A DNA stretch of 64,000 nucleotides from Nocardia spumae (lineage in GTDB: Bacteria; Actinomycetota; Actinomycetes; Mycobacteriales; Mycobacteriaceae): contig NZ_JAJFZL010000001.1 of the NCBI RefSeq assembly GCF_020733635.1, positions 3,162,001-3,226,000 of the forward strand, in the 5' to 3' direction. Shown piece by piece: positions 1-11,646 of the stretch. The translations under genes were made by a program, and so were the position numbers. The first letter of the stretch is position 1. Every line of letters begins with the position of its first letter. The notes beneath the pieces were generated by a model that saw nothing but the letters and a program-made list of their open reading frames with translations, did not search any database and was not told where the DNA came from.

Positions 1-255
1 CGGTTCGGTAGCGAACCCGCCGTGGTGGTGCTGCTCGGCCATGCCGACGGCAAGGTGCCGTTCGTGGTGGCGGTGAACAAACCCGCCCAGGAACTCGGAT
101 TCAAGGCCGGAGATCTGGTGGGCAGTTTCGGCCCGAGTATCGCCGGTCGCGGTGGTGGTAAGCCGGAGATGGCCCAGGGCGCCGGTTCGGATCCGTCCGG
201 AATCGAAGCCGGTTTGGCCGGTGTACGCGCGCGGGTGGCCGAGATCGCCGGCTGA
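1..255 (+). CDS. alaS: Alanyl-tRNA synthetase, C-terminal fragment
   Basis: This is the 3' end of a gene that begins before the window; about 84 codons are present. The residues match the DHHA1-type C-terminal region of AlaRS, with a VVVLLG strand followed by VPFVVAVNK and a glycine-rich [14 protein letters not shown] segment, which is the classic end of alanyl-tRNA synthetase. The protein charges tRNA-Ala in the cytoplasm. Its TGA overlaps the ATG of the next gene (TGATG), and alaS-ruvX-mltG-aroE is the conserved mycobacterial order, which supports the call. The catalytic and editing domains lie outside the window. Confidence 0.93.
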   Translation, partial: RFGSEPAVVVLLGHADGKVPFVVAVNKPAQELGFKAGDLVGSFGPSIAGRGGGKPEMAQGAGSDPSGIEAGLAGVRARVAEIAG

Positions 256-875
256 TGGGCACCTCCGAGAATTCGGAAACCACCGACGCGGAACCTCCTC
301 CATCGGGCGCGGCCTCGGAATTCGGGAGAGAATCCGAGGCCGGTCGTCCGCAACGGGTGTCGGCCGAGCGCCCCAGCGCCGAGACCGACCCGGGACGCGG
401 ACGGCGCATCGGCATCGATGTGGGGACGGTGCGCATCGGGGTCGCCGCCAGCGATCCGGACGGGATTCTGGCGACTCCGGTCGAGACCGTTCCGACAGCC
501 AAGGGCGGTAAACGCGGGCCCGCAACCGATCTGAATCGAATAGCCGAGATTGTGCGGGAATACGAGGCGGTGGAAGTGATCGTGGGCCTTCCGCGCACGT
601 TACGCGGGGAAGGTGGCTCGTCGGCGAAGCTCGCGATGAGGTTCGCGAGTAGTTTGCGGGAACTGATTCCCCGTGTGCCGATACGACTTTCCGACGAACG
701 TTTGACTACGGTGACAGCTGCACGTGCATTGCGGGACAGCGGAGTTCGCGCGCGCGGCCGCCGGCAGGTGATCGACCAGGCGGCTGCTGTGTCGATCCTG
801 CAAGGGTGGTTGGACGAACGGAGTGCGGTGTTGAACTCGGCCGGTGCGAACGAGGCCAGGTGGTCGGATGAATGA
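255..875 (+). CDS. ruvX: RuvX/YqgF family Holliday junction resolvase-like protein
   Basis: A 206-residue protein of the RNase H-like YqgF family, implicated in 16S rRNA 5' processing and proposed as a Holliday-junction resolvase. The core starts near residue 51 with [15 protein letters not shown] (Asp55 is the probable metal ligand), followed by [11 protein letters not shown] and a DERLTT motif; the C-terminus has [13 protein letters not shown]. The first ~50 residues are a polar, Ser/Pro/Glu-rich extension, making the protein longer than typical 140-170 residue family members. The ATG overlaps the alaS stop by one base, and the 3' end overlaps mltG by 8 nt, indicating translational coupling. 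Function inferred from family and context. Confidence 0.93.
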   Translation: MGTSENSETTDAEPPPSGAASEFGRESEAGRPQRVSAERPSAETDPGRGRRIGIDVGTVRIGVAASDPDGILATPVETVPTAKGGKRGPATDLNRIAEIVREYEAVEVIVGLPRTLRGEGGSSAKLAMRFASSLRELIPRVPIRLSDERLTTVTAARALRDSGVRARGRRQVIDQAAAVSILQGWLDERSAVLNSAGANEARWSDE

Positions 876-2580
876 CCGCTGGGCCCGAGCCGGAGAGCGG
901 TCCCGTCAACGCGCCGACGAGCAGCAGCGGCGTTATCGGCGCGGTGGTGCGCATCGAAGTGCCACCGACGACTGGGACGACGACGAGGACGACGACACCG
1001 CCGTGATCCCGCGCTACGTCGACGAGGACGAGCCGGTCGCGCAGTACGCCGACGTGGCCCCGGGATACGGCGGCGCTCATTACGATCACGAGCCCGGTTA
1101 CGCCGATCCGGACTATGCCGATCCCGATTACCTCGACGACGACACCGATCCCGGATACGAGCAGTCCGCCTCGGGGCATCGCTACCGCCAATCCGACTAC
1201 GACTCGCGCTATGTCTCCGAACGCGATATCGAGCCGCTCGTCGAGGAGGAGCCGCCCGAACCCCCGCCGGCCCGGCGCGGCGCCCGATCCGGTGCGACAT
1301 CACCGCGCGAAGCTCAGCGCGGCGGCACGGCCCGTAAAAAACCCGGGAGCCAAGCTCGCGGAGCGGGCAGATCGTCGCGGTCGTCCTCCGGGCGCGGGCG
1401 GCGGTCCCGGGTCGCGTCCCGCAAGGCGGCCGAACGGCAGCGCCGGCGTCGCAATCTCGTCGTACTCGGCTGTGTGTTCGTGGTCTTGTTCGTGGTGGCC
1501 GGTGGTTATGCCGGATACAAACTCATCGGCTCGATGGGCGGGCCGGAGGACTTCGACGGTCCGGCCGGGCCGCTGGCGGTGGTGCAGGTGCATCACGGCG
1601 ACACCGCGGAGCAGATAGCGCGGACGATGGTCGAACGCGACGTCGTCAAGAGTTCGGGTGCCTTCTACGAAGCGGCCGTGCGCAATTCGGGCATCACGTC
1701 GGTGCAGCCCGGGTACTACGCGGTGCCGACGCACAGCAAGGGCGTCGACGCGGTGTCGGCGCTGTTGGACAAGGGTTCCCGGGTCGGCAATGTGGTCGTC
1801 TCCGAAGGCCGCCGGCTCCACGATTCGACCGACGTCAACACCGGCGCCCGCAACGAGGGCATCTATCGCAAGATCGCCGATGCCAGCTGTGTCGGGACCG
1901 GTTCCGAGCGCAAATGCGTCACCTACGAACAGCTCGACGCCGCCGGCGCCACGGCGGATGCGACCGCCTTGGGCGTGCCGGCCTGGGCTGTCGACGCGGT
2001 GCGCAAGGTGCCCGATCGCACACGCCAGCTCGAGGGGCTGATCGCCGCGGGCACCTGGGATTTCGATCCGTCCGGCACTCCGGAGCAGATCCTGGCCCAG
2101 CTGGTCGGGGAGAGCGCCGCCAGCTACGAGACGACCGGTCTGCTGCAATCGGGAGCCACCAATACGCTCGATCCGTACCGGATGCTCATCGCGGCATCGC
2201 TGGTGGAGCGGGAGGCGCTGCCCAAGGACATGCCGAAGGTCGCGCGGGTGATCATGAATCGGCTCGCGGTCGATCAGCCGTTACAGCTCGACTCCACCGT
2301 GAACTACACCCTGGACCGCACCGAGGTCGCGACCACCGACGCCGACCGGGCCCGCAAGACGCCGTGGAATACCTATGCCATGTCGGGTCTGCCGGCCACT
2401 CCCATCTCCTCGCCGTCGCTGGATGCGTTGCGGGCGGTGGAGAATCCGAACGCCGGACCGTGGCTGTACTTCGTCACCGTCGACAAACAGGGGACGACAC
2501 TGTTCACCGAGAGTTACAGCGAACACCTGCGCAATATCGAACGCGCCCAGCAGAGCGGAATTCTCGACAGTGGCCGATGA
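868..2580 (+). CDS. mltG: Endolytic murein transglycosylase MltG (YceG-like)
   Basis: A 570-residue membrane-anchored lytic transglycosylase that cleaves nascent peptidoglycan strands and so sets glycan length. The first ~190 residues are cytoplasmic and low-complexity: an Asp/Glu/Tyr-rich stretch, then a Ser/Arg/Gly-rich basic stretch. A single transmembrane helix follows at about 195-220. The YceG domain ends in the catalytic region ASLVEREAL (Glu447 the likely catalytic acid), with a downstream [11 protein letters not shown] segment. ATG 868 inside the ruvX stop region was preferred to an in-frame GTG at 844 because the overlap and the MNDRW start fit the operon. The disordered N-terminus is much longer than in E. 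coli MltG (see findings). Confidence 0.93.
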   Translation: MNDRWARAGERSRQRADEQQRRYRRGGAHRSATDDWDDDEDDDTAVIPRYVDEDEPVAQYADVAPGYGGAHYDHEPGYADPDYADPDYLDDDTDPGYEQSASGHRYRQSDYDSRYVSERDIEPLVEEEPPEPPPARRGARSGATSPREAQRGGTARKKPGSQARGAGRSSRSSSGRGRRSRVASRKAAERQRRRRNLVVLGCVFVVLFVVAGGYAGYKLIGSMGGPEDFDGPAGPLAVVQVHHGDTAEQIARTMVERDVVKSSGAFYEAAVRNSGITSVQPGYYAVPTHSKGVDAVSALLDKGSRVGNVVVSEGRRLHDSTDVNTGARNEGIYRKIADASCVGTGSERKCVTYEQLDAAGATADATALGVPAWAVDAVRKVPDRTRQLEGLIAAGTWDFDPSGTPEQILAQLVGESAASYETTGLLQSGATNTLDPYRMLIAASLVEREALPKDMPKVARVIMNRLAVDQPLQLDSTVNYTLDRTEVATTDADRARKTPWNTYAMSGLPATPISSPSLDALRAVENPNAGPWLYFVTVDKQGTTLFTESYSEHLRNIERAQQSGILDSGR

Positions 2581-3418
2581 CGACACCGCGGCCGCCGATC
2601 CGGGCCAGGGGCGTAAGGCCGCGGTGCTGGGTAGTCCCATCGCGCACTCCCGGTCGCCGCAACTACATCTGGCCGCCTATCGGGCACTGGGGCTGGACTG
2701 GAGCTACGAGCGCATCGAGTGCACCGGTGAACAGCTTCCCGCGCTGGTCGACGGGCTGGACGGGGCGTGGGTCGGTCTCTCGGTCACGATGCCGGGCAAG
2801 GTCGCCGCGCTGAACTACGCCGAGGAGCGCACCGAGCGGGCTGTCCTGGTCGGTTCCGCCAACACCCTGGTCCGGACCGCCACCGGGTGGCGCGCCGACT
2901 GTACCGATGTCGACGGGGTGCGCGGCGCCCTGCAGGGGGCCGGTGTCGACGAGGTGAACCGGGCTGTCGTACTCGGTGCCGGTGGCACCGCGAGGCCGGC
3001 CCTGCTCGCACTGTCCGACCTCGGTGCGCGCACGGTCACGGTGGTGGCGCGCGACGCCGGCCGGGCCGCCTCGACCCTCGCCCTGGCTCGGCGACTGCAG
3101 CTGGAGACCGAGTGCATCGGCTTCGACGAGGACGCGGTCCGGGCGGTCTGCGCGCGGGCCGACGCCGTGGTCAGTTCGGTTCCGGCGGCGGGCGCCGCCG
3201 GGGTCGCCGAGGCGGTGGCGGTCGCGCCCGTGGTGCTCGACGCGATCTACGATCCGTGGCCCACACCGTTGGCGGCCGCGGTACAGCGCGCGGGACATAC
3301 CGTCGTCAGTGGACTGCAGATGCTGCTCAACCAGGCGTACGGCCAGGTCGAGCAGTTCACCGGACATCCGGCGCCGCGTGCCGCGATGGCGGCGGCACTC
3401 GACCTCGGAAACTTCTAG
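2570..3418 (+). CDS. aroE: Shikimate dehydrogenase
   Basis: A 282-residue NADP-dependent reductase converting 3-dehydroshikimate to shikimate in aromatic amino acid synthesis. Visible hallmarks are the substrate motif SPIAHSRSP (Ser27, Ser29), SVTMPGK with catalytic Lys77, a TDVDG motif, and the Rossmann loop GAGGTARPAL. The C-terminal GLQMLLNQAYGQVEQFTG is also typical. The GTG at 2570 lies inside the mltG stop region (11 nt overlap), giving a protein of normal length; upstream in-frame starts would run far into mltG and were rejected. It continues the alaS-ruvX-mltG transcription unit. Confidence 0.95.
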   Translation: MADDDTAAADPGQGRKAAVLGSPIAHSRSPQLHLAAYRALGLDWSYERIECTGEQLPALVDGLDGAWVGLSVTMPGKVAALNYAEERTERAVLVGSANTLVRTATGWRADCTDVDGVRGALQGAGVDEVNRAVVLGAGGTARPALLALSDLGARTVTVVARDAGRAASTLALARRLQLETECIGFDEDAVRAVCARADAVVSSVPAAGAAGVAEAVAVAPVVLDAIYDPWPTPLAAAVQRAGHTVVSGLQMLLNQAYGQVEQFTGHPAPRAAMAAALDLGNF

Positions 3419-3466
3419 AACCGGTTCCAATTCGATGACGTCACAACACAGGCTAAGGTGATCGAC

Positions 3467-3940
3467 ATGAATTCGTGGGTGTTGCGTGCCATAGTCCTGG
3501 GCGCGCTGACCGTCGTACTACGAACGCTGCTCGGCTTCGGCATGATCTACTGGCCGACGCACGGCTCGTGGATGCGCATTCTGTGCCTGATCGTGCTGGT
3601 CGTTGCCGGTGTGGCGTGGGGTCTGATCGACGGTCGCAGTGATCGGCGGGCCAATCCGGATCCCGAGCGCGGTGGTGCGGACCTGACCATGCGCTGGCTG
3701 AAGGCCGGTGTCGCCGGTGGTCTGGGCAGTGGTCTGGTGTCGTGGGTGCTGGATTTCGTGCCGAAGTTCGATCTCGGCGACAACGGGTTGCTGTTCGAGC
3801 TCACCGCCGGCGCGGCGTTCATCGTGCTGATGATCTTCATCCCGGCGATGATCGGCGTGGCCGTCGGCCGCGTGCTGGTCGGCCGGGAGCAGCGCAAGGG
3901 TGAGCCCTCGCCGCCGCCCGCAGCTGCCTCCCCGGCCTGA
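3467..3940 (+). CDS. Small four-helix membrane protein (B-4DMT-like)
   Basis: A 157-residue integral membrane protein. Four hydrophobic segments are apparent (about residues 5-27, 35-52, 77-95 and 110-140), with a charged cytoplasmic loop between the second and third and a Pro/Ala-rich tail. It resembles the actinobacterial B-4DMT family of putative transporters, but substrate and role are unknown. ATG 3467 is preferred over GTG 3458 because AAGGTG sits six bases upstream of it. It stands alone between aroE and a convergent terminator. Confidence 0.75.
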   Translation: MNSWVLRAIVLGALTVVLRTLLGFGMIYWPTHGSWMRILCLIVLVVAGVAWGLIDGRSDRRANPDPERGGADLTMRWLKAGVAGGLGSGLVSWVLDFVPKFDLGDNGLLFELTAGAAFIVLMIFIPAMIGVAVGRVLVGREQRKGEPSPPPAAASPA

Positions 3941-3960
3941 TCGGCCGGACACTTCGGAGC

Positions 3961-3993
3961 ATCCGGGCCGCGGAGAAGTCCCGCGACCCGGAT
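3961..3993. terminator. Bidirectional hairpin between convergent genes
   Basis: ATCCGGG pairs with CCCGGAT and, inside it, CGCGG pairs with CCGCG around a 7-nt loop, with one C/A mismatch between the two stems. It lies in the 62-nt gap between the convergent membrane protein gene (+) and aroB (-), the expected place for a shared terminator. There is no long T-run, which is common in high-GC actinobacteria. Confidence 0.7.
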
Positions 3994-4002
3994 TGTCCTG
4001 TA

Positions 4003-6284
<2,282 letters not shown>

Positions 6285-6337
6285 GACGGCTGTCCCGGGC
6301 GCCGGACCCGGGCGGTGCCGTGCGCGGGATCAGCCAT

Positions 6338-7546
6338 TCATGCCTCCGACGCCACGGCGCCCGGAATGTGCGGACGGGTGTGGACACGCTTCAGGTAGCT
6401 GGTGAGGTTGTCGACCGTTTCGGGCAGGGAATCACCGCCGAACTTCTCCAGTACCGCCTGGGCGACCACAAGGGCCACCATCGCCTCGGCCACCACACCC
6501 GCCGCCGGCACGGCACAGACATCGGAGCGCTGATGAATGGCCACGGCCGGTTCACCGCTGGCCATATCGACCGTCGACAGGGCGCGCGGGACCGTGGAGA
6601 TGGGCTTCATCGCCGCCCGTACCCGCAAGGGTTCACCGTTGGTCATGCCGCCCTCGAGACCACCGGCGCGGTTGGTCGAGCGCAGCACGCCGTCGGGGCC
6701 CGGACGCATCTCGTCGTGAGCGGCGCTGCCGCGCCGGCGAGCGGTCTCGAAGCCGTCGCCGACCTCGACGCCCTTGATGGCCTGGATGCCCATCAAGGCC
6801 GCGGCCAGTCGCGAGTCCAGGCGCTGTTCGCCGCTCACGAACGAACCCAGTCCCACCGGCAGGCCGGTGACCACGACCTCCACTACACCGCCGAGGGTGT
6901 CGCCGTCTTTCTTGGCGGCCTCGATCTCGGCGATCATCGCGGTTTCGGCCTCGGGGTCGAAGGCACGGACCGGGCTGGCGTCGATGGTGTCGAGATCCGT
7001 GGCGGCCGGGACGAATTCGGGGCGCGCGGCCGCGGTGCCGATCGATACGACATGAGAGACCACATCGACGCCCAAGGCCTGGCGCAGGAACTGCCGCGCG
7101 ACCGTTCCGGCGGCCACCCGCGCGGCGGTTTCCCGGGCGCTGGCGCGTTCGAGCACATTGCGGGCATCGTCGAAGCCGTACTTGAGCATGCCCGAGTAAT
7201 CGGCGTGGCCGGGGCGTGGCCGCGTGAGCGGGGCGTTACGTGCCAGCTCCGCCAATTCGGCCTCGTCGACCGGATCCGCGGCCATCACCTCGGTCCATTT
7301 GGGCCATTCGGAGTTGGCGATCTCGATCGCGATGGGGCCGCCCATCGTGCGGCCGTGCCGGATACCGCCGATGACGGTGACCTTGTCGGCTTCGAACTTC
7401 ATTCGCGCGCCTCGCCCGTACCCCAGCCGGCGACGCGCGAGTTGCGCGGCGATATCGGCCGAGGTCACCTCGACACCGGCCACCATCCCCTCGAGCATGG
7501 CGACGAGGGCGGGACCATGAGACTCTCCGGCAGTTATCCAGCGCAA
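6338..7546 (-). CDS. aroC: Chorismate synthase
   Basis: A ~402-residue enzyme that converts EPSP to chorismate using reduced FMN, the last shikimate-pathway step. It shows the family signatures [11 protein letters not shown] at the start, [38 protein letters not shown], and [16 protein letters not shown] at 7546 gives the usual MLRW N-terminus and has GGAGG five bases upstream; ATG 7558 or GTG 7549 would give slightly longer products with poorer spacing. It is the first aro gene of the minus-strand block and sits 53 nt before aroK. Confidence 0.95.
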   Translation of the reverse strand: MRWITAGESHGPALVAMLEGMVAGVEVTSADIAAQLARRRLGYGRGARMKFEADKVTVIGGIRHGRTMGGPIAIEIANSEWPKWTEVMAADPVDEAELAELARNAPLTRPRPGHADYSGMLKYGFDDARNVLERASARETAARVAAGTVARQFLRQALGVDVVSHVVSIGTAAARPEFVPAATDLDTIDASPVRAFDPEAETAMIAEIEAAKKDGDTLGGVVEVVVTGLPVGLGSFVSGEQRLDSRLAAALMGIQAIKGVEVGDGFETARRRGSAAHDEMRPGPDGVLRSTNRAGGLEGGMTNGEPLRVRAAMKPISTVPRALSTVDMASGEPAVAIHQRSDVCAVPAAGVVAEAMVALVVAQAVLEKFGGDSLPETVDNLTSYLKRVHTRPHIPGAVASEA

Positions 7547-7602
7547 CACGACCTCCATCTTTCCACGTCACGACGTTTCCCCGGGAATCGGTATCCGCGC
7601 GC

Positions 7603-8157
7603 CTACAGCGTGGGCCACAGTGCCGCAACGGTAGCCAGGCACATCGCGGGTCCGTGCGGCACGGTGATCGGACCGGTGAGCACACGTCGGGCACACCTGG
7701 CGCGGCGGTGCCGAGACGGCCCGGCCCGCGCGAATTCGGCGGCCTCGACGTGGTGTGGGACCGGTGCCGCGGCCCACGCCCGATCGGTGATCCGGGCGGC
7801 GGCGAGGACACCGGCACCGGCGGCCGCAGTGAGGACGGGCGCGCCGATCGCGGCCCATACCCAGCAGGACGCGCCCCCGCATGCCGCCGCCGCGCCGGTG
7901 CCGAGGGCGAGTTTGACGTCACCGGCTCCACATGCGGCCGGAGCGGCCAGATGCACCAGCAGATACGGCACGGCGAGCACGATCGCGCCGCCGGCAGCGG
8001 CGCCGCCGTGGCCGGTGAGCGCGGCGATCGCGACGATCACCACCGGCGCGGGCAGCGTGAGCGCGTCGGGCAGGCGGCGCGACCGCAGGTCGACGGTGGT
8101 CAGGACCGCGCACCAGACGATGAGGACGAGATAGGCGATGAGGGGCACGGTATCCAT
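7603..8157 (-). CDS. A24 family prepilin peptidase (type IV leader peptidase-like)
   Basis: A 184-residue membrane aspartic protease of the type IV prepilin peptidase/TadV family, which would cleave leader peptides of pilin-like proteins. Both catalytic aspartate regions are visible: TTVDLRSRRLPD near the N-terminus and the signature GAGDVKLALG (GxGD). Several hydrophobic segments surround them. The N-terminal methylation/zinc domain of PilD is absent, as in short actinobacterial versions. It is upstream of and codirectional with aroC. The C-terminal ~50 residues are Arg/His-rich with a final hydrophobic stretch. No pilin genes are seen in this window. Confidence 0.85.
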   Translation of the reverse strand: MDTVPLIAYLVLIVWCAVLTTVDLRSRRLPDALTLPAPVVIVAIAALTGHGGAAAGGAIVLAVPYLLVHLAAPAACGAGDVKLALGTGAAAACGGASCWVWAAIGAPVLTAAAGAGVLAAARITDRAWAAAPVPHHVEAAEFARAGPSRHRRARCARRVLTGPITVPHGPAMCLATVAALWPTL

Positions 8158-8322
8158 CGTCGTTCGTCCCGGTTGGGCGCCGGTGGGCCCGAACGCCGAA
8201 TGTGGACAACCGCAACGGTTGTGAACACGCGCCGGGTAACACGGCTTCGGCCCAGGCCCCGGCGCGGTCCTCCCGGTGACGGCGTGACGACCCCGCAATG
8301 TGGCAGTTGTAGCGTGACAGCC

Positions 8323-9459
8323 ATGTCTGCACACGACGGTGCCCGGCGTCCCGACCACGCGGCGCGCAGGGCGGGGTTGCGAGACCTGTTGGTGGAGAAC
8401 GGGGTCGATGCCCTGCTGGTCACCGATCTGGTCAATATCCGGTACCTGACCGGTTTCACCGGATCCAACGCCGCCCTGCTGGTGCACTCCTGGGACGGCA
8501 CGCAGATGCGTGAGGACGGGGACCGGACCGTCATCTGCACCGACGGCCGCTACATCACGCAGGTCGGCGAGCAGGTGCCCGATGTGCGCGCCGAGATCGC
8601 CCGGGCCAGCGCGCGCCGCCTGGTCGAGCTGGCCGGGGAGTGGCAGATCGGGCGGGTGGGCTTCGAGAGCCACGTCGTCACCGTCGATCAGCATCGCGGT
8701 TTCGTGGATCAGGGCAGTGGCCTGCAATTCGTGCCCACGCCGGGACTGGTCGAACAACTGCGGACCGTCAAGGACGATTTCGAGGTCGATCGGCTGAGCA
8801 CGGCGTGCGCGGCCGCGGATGCCGCGCTGGCCGCACTGCTCGAACGCGGCGGCCTGCGCCCGGGCCGCACCGAACGCCAGGTCGCGCGCGAGCTGGAATG
8901 GCTGATGTTCGAGCACGGCGCGGATGCCGTCGCGTTCGAGACCATCGTCGCCACGGGCGCGAATTCCGCCGTCCCGCACCATCGGCCGACGTCCGCGGTC
9001 CTGGCCGCCGGTGATTTCGTGAAGCTCGATTTCGGCGCCGTCGTCGACGGCTACCACTCCGATATGACCCGGACCCTGGTCCTGGGAGAACCCAGCGACT
9101 GGCAGCGCGAGATCTATCAGCTGGTCTACGAGTCGCAGCGGGCCGGTCGGGAGGCGCTGGCACCGGGAGTGCGCTGCGCCGATGTGGACGCGGCCTCGCG
9201 CTCGGTCATCGAGTCCGCTGGATACGGCGACCTGTTCGTGCACGGCCTCGGCCATGGAGTCGGGCTGCAGATCCACGAAGCGCCTCCGGTGGCCAAAACC
9301 GCGACCGGTACACTTCTGGATGGCGTGGCGGTGACCGTCGAGCCAGGTGTGTATTTCCCCGGCCGCGGCGGAGTTCGCATCGAGGACACGCTCGTGGTTC
9401 GCGCGGGGGGGCCGGAATTGCTCACCCACACCAGTAAAGACCTCACCGTGGTCGACTGA
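8323..9459 (+). CDS. pepQ: Xaa-Pro peptidase (M24 family)
   Basis: A 378-residue cytoplasmic metallopeptidase of the pita-bread M24B family. The N-terminal creatinase-like domain contains LVTDLVNIRYLTGFTGSNA. The five dinuclear-metal ligands are in place: Asp236 (LDFG), Asp247 (HSDMTRT), His311 (HGLGHGVG), Glu340 (VEPGVY) and Glu354 (RIEDT). ATG 8323 gives the usual start. It is immediately upstream of efp-nusB, as in M. tuberculosis, although the aro block before it is inverted here. The precise peptide specificity (dipeptidase or aminopeptidase) cannot be read from sequence. Confidence 0.93.
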   Translation: MSAHDGARRPDHAARRAGLRDLLVENGVDALLVTDLVNIRYLTGFTGSNAALLVHSWDGTQMREDGDRTVICTDGRYITQVGEQVPDVRAEIARASARRLVELAGEWQIGRVGFESHVVTVDQHRGFVDQGSGLQFVPTPGLVEQLRTVKDDFEVDRLSTACAAADAALAALLERGGLRPGRTERQVARELEWLMFEHGADAVAFETIVATGANSAVPHHRPTSAVLAAGDFVKLDFGAVVDGYHSDMTRTLVLGEPSDWQREIYQLVYESQRAGREALAPGVRCADVDAASRSVIESAGYGDLFVHGLGHGVGLQIHEAPPVAKTATGTLLDGVAVTVEPGVYFPGRGGVRIEDTLVVRAGGPELLTHTSKDLTVVD

Positions 9460-9538
9460 CCTCGGTTGCCGAAATCGGCCGGCCCGCACGGCGCCGGCGC
9501 GGAACGTCGAAAAGTACTAACAAGGAGATCCGAGGACA

Positions 9539-10102
9539 GTGGCGGACACCAGCGACTTCAAGAACGGCCTCGTGCTGAAGATCGACGGTCAGCTTCAGCA
9601 GATCATCGAGTTCCAGCACGTCAAGCCGGGCAAAGGTCCCGCGTTCGTACGGACCAAGCTGAAGAACGTGCTGTCCGGCAAGGTGGTCGACAAGACGTTC
9701 AACGCCGGTGTGAAGGTCGAGACCGCGACCGTCGACCGCCGCGATATGACCTACCTGTACCACGACGGTTCCGATTACATCTTCATGGACAGCCAGACCT
9801 TCGACCAGATCGGCATCGACGAGAAGACCGTCGGCAAGGGCGCGGGCTTCCTGCTGGAGAACATGACCGTGCAGGTCGCCACCCACGAAGACGCGCCGCT
9901 GTACGTGGAGCTGCCGGTCACCGTCGAGCTCGAGGTGACCCACACCGAACCCGGCCTGCAGGGCGATCGCTCCAGCGCCGGCACCAAGCCCGCCACCCTG
10001 GAGACCGGCGCCGAGGTGCAGGTTCCGCTGTTCATCAACGTCGGCGACAAGCTGAAGATCGACTCGCGCGACGGTGGTTACCTGGGCCGGGTCAACGCCT
10101 GA
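9539..10102 (+). CDS. efp: Translation elongation factor P
   Basis: A 187-residue three-domain translation factor that rescues ribosomes stalled at polyproline stretches. Features are the N-terminal KOW-like domain with the loop VKPGKG (Lys32 at the tip position), the [12 protein letters not shown] segment, and the C-terminal signature reading [15 protein letters not shown] 9539 is preceded by a strong AAGGAGA site. It follows pepQ by 79 nt and precedes nusB by about 100 nt. No EF-P modification gene is seen in the window. Confidence 0.97.
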   Translation: MADTSDFKNGLVLKIDGQLQQIIEFQHVKPGKGPAFVRTKLKNVLSGKVVDKTFNAGVKVETATVDRRDMTYLYHDGSDYIFMDSQTFDQIGIDEKTVGKGAGFLLENMTVQVATHEDAPLYVELPVTVELEVTHTEPGLQGDRSSAGTKPATLETGAEVQVPLFINVGDKLKIDSRDGGYLGRVNA

Positions 10103-10201
10103 TCCGTCGGATCCACCGGCCGGGTGCCGGAACCATGGGCGGCGCGCGCGCATCGATGTTTCGATGACGCCCGCGCCGCCGTCGACACTGCGAACGGGAT
10201 A

Positions 10202-10711
10202 ATGGTGATCGTGGCTGATCAGCCCGTGGACAAGAAGTCCACCCACAAGAAGCTCGGTGCCCGGCACAAGGCTCGCCGGCGCGCCGTGGATCTGCTCTTC
10301 GAGGCCGAGGCCCGCGATATCGATCCGGCGGATCTGGTAGCGGACCGGCTGGAGCTGGCCGGACGCGACGAGCAGGTCGCACCGGTGAATCCGTATACCC
10401 GCACGCTGGTGGAGGGTGTGGCCGACGATCTGGACCGGGTCGACGCCACCATCGAGTCGTATCTGCAGGACTGGACACTGGAACGTCTGCCCGCGGTCGA
10501 TCGCGCGATCTTGCGGGTGGCGGTATGGGAGTTGTTCCACGCGACCGACGTCCCGCCGGTGGTGGCGGTCGACGAGGCCGTGGAATTGGCCAAGGAGCTG
10601 TCCACCGACGATTCGCCCGGCTTCGTCAACGGTGTGCTCGGGCGCATCGTGACCGTCGCCGACCAGGTCCGCGCCGCCGCGGCGGCCACTCGCCGCGATA
10701 GCGGGGCGTGA
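10202..10711 (+). CDS. nusB: Transcription antitermination factor NusB
   Basis: A 169-residue RNA-binding protein which, with NusE (S10), binds boxA and supports rRNA antitermination. The segment [20 protein letters not shown] is the typical N-terminal helix, followed by [19 protein letters not shown] and the near-invariant [22 protein letters not shown] 10202 is used; a GTG three codons later (10211, product MADQPVDKK) is equally plausible because no strong ribosome site distinguishes them. It follows efp as in mycobacteria, and its stop overlaps the next gene by one base. Confidence 0.95.
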   Translation: MVIVADQPVDKKSTHKKLGARHKARRRAVDLLFEAEARDIDPADLVADRLELAGRDEQVAPVNPYTRTLVEGVADDLDRVDATIESYLQDWTLERLPAVDRAILRVAVWELFHATDVPPVVAVDEAVELAKELSTDDSPGFVNGVLGRIVTVADQVRAAAAATRRDSGA

Positions 10712-10968
10712 TGATCAAGTACCTCGTCCTGGCCATGCGCACCCCGGCCTGGTCCGATGCGGTGATCGAACCGCATCGGCAGTGGCTGGACACGGTGCGG
10801 GCAGCCGGGCAACTCGACAGCACCGGGCGATTCACCGACGGTAGCGGTGGCGCCTATCTGGTGCTGGCCGAAGATCTCACCGCCGCACGGGAATTGGTCT
10901 TCACCGATCCGATTCACACCACAGGCGCTTCCGAGTTGACCATTCACGAATGGGAGATCACGGGCTGA
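10711..10968 (+). CDS. YciI family protein
   Basis: An 85-residue alpha/beta protein of the YciI-like superfamily (ferredoxin-like fold related to muconolactone isomerase). It shows the IKYLVLAMR first strand, VIEPHRQWLDTVRAAG with the family His, the GRFTDGSGGAYLVLAED central part and EWEI at the end. Family members may have catalytic His/Asp pairs, but the reaction here is unknown. ATG 10711 overlaps the nusB stop (TGATG); a GTG one codon upstream is also possible. Likely co-translated with nusB. Confidence 0.8.
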   Translation: MIKYLVLAMRTPAWSDAVIEPHRQWLDTVRAAGQLDSTGRFTDGSGGAYLVLAEDLTAARELVFTDPIHTTGASELTIHEWEITG

Positions 10969-11072
10969 CCGGCCACCCGGCGGAATTCGGACATTGCCGT
11001 CATTTCGGTTGTGGGTTTCGGCAACGCATGGGGTTCACTGTCCTGGTCAATTGACTGGAAAAGGTGGAACAC

Positions 11073-11633
11073 ATGCGGTTCGAATCGGCGTCGGCACGGA
11101 ACGTGCTGCGTCTTCTCCCGGCGATCCTCGCGGCGGCGACGCTCGCGGCGACCGGGTGCTCGGCGGTCGAAAAGAGCGTCGACAGGGGAGTTCAGGTGGC
11201 GAAGGACCACAACAAGTCCGATACCGCCCGGGCCAAGGTCGGTGAGTGCATCAACGTGATCACCGCATCGGCCGTCGACTCCGACACCGAACCGGTGGCC
11301 TGCACTTCGGACAGGGCCGTCTACAAGGTCGCGCAGGTGCACGAGCAGAAGATCGAGTGCGCCGCCGACTACACCTCCTATGAGGAGACCCTCAACGGCC
11401 GCACGCTGGCCTACCTGTGCCTGGCCCCGAATTTCAAGCAGGGCCTGTGCTACGCCGAGTCGTCCATCAGTGGGTACAAGTTCGCTGACTGCGCGTCGTC
11501 GGAGGCCTGCTTCCGGGTCGCTCAGCGCATCGACGGGCAGTCCGATGAGAACCTCTGCGGCGCGGAATCCGACAGCGTGATCACGCTGTCGGATCCGCGG
11601 ACGACGTTCTGCCTGGCGCAGCCGAAGTCCTGA
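11073..11633 (+). CDS. LppU/SCO3897-like lipoprotein
   Basis: A 186-residue predicted lipoprotein. The N-terminus has basic residues, a hydrophobic stretch (LRLLPAILAAATLAA) and a lipobox ending ATGC, so Cys at about residue 30 would be lipidated and the protein anchored outside the membrane. The mature part holds several cysteines and the segment KVGECINVI, as in actinobacterial LppU-like proteins of unknown function. AAGGTGG is placed just upstream of ATG 11073, which was preferred over GTG 11064. It is a monocistronic gene ahead of a convergent oxidoreductase. Confidence 0.75.
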   Translation: MRFESASARNVLRLLPAILAAATLAATGCSAVEKSVDRGVQVAKDHNKSDTARAKVGECINVITASAVDSDTEPVACTSDRAVYKVAQVHEQKIECAADYTSYEETLNGRTLAYLCLAPNFKQGLCYAESSISGYKFADCASSEACFRVAQRIDGQSDENLCGAESDSVITLSDPRTTFCLAQPKS

Positions 11634-11646
11634 AACGGCTTCCGCG

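Noticed and set aside
101-1303. 400-codon frame on the minus strand across ruvX and mltG
   Set aside because: Arg/Ser-rich shadow of two well-supported genes on the plus strand; no homology or start context.
6320-8134. 604-codon plus-strand frame over aroC and the prepilin peptidase
   Set aside because: Antisense to genes with clear motifs; the predicted protein is His/Gly/Arg-rich and unrelated to any family.
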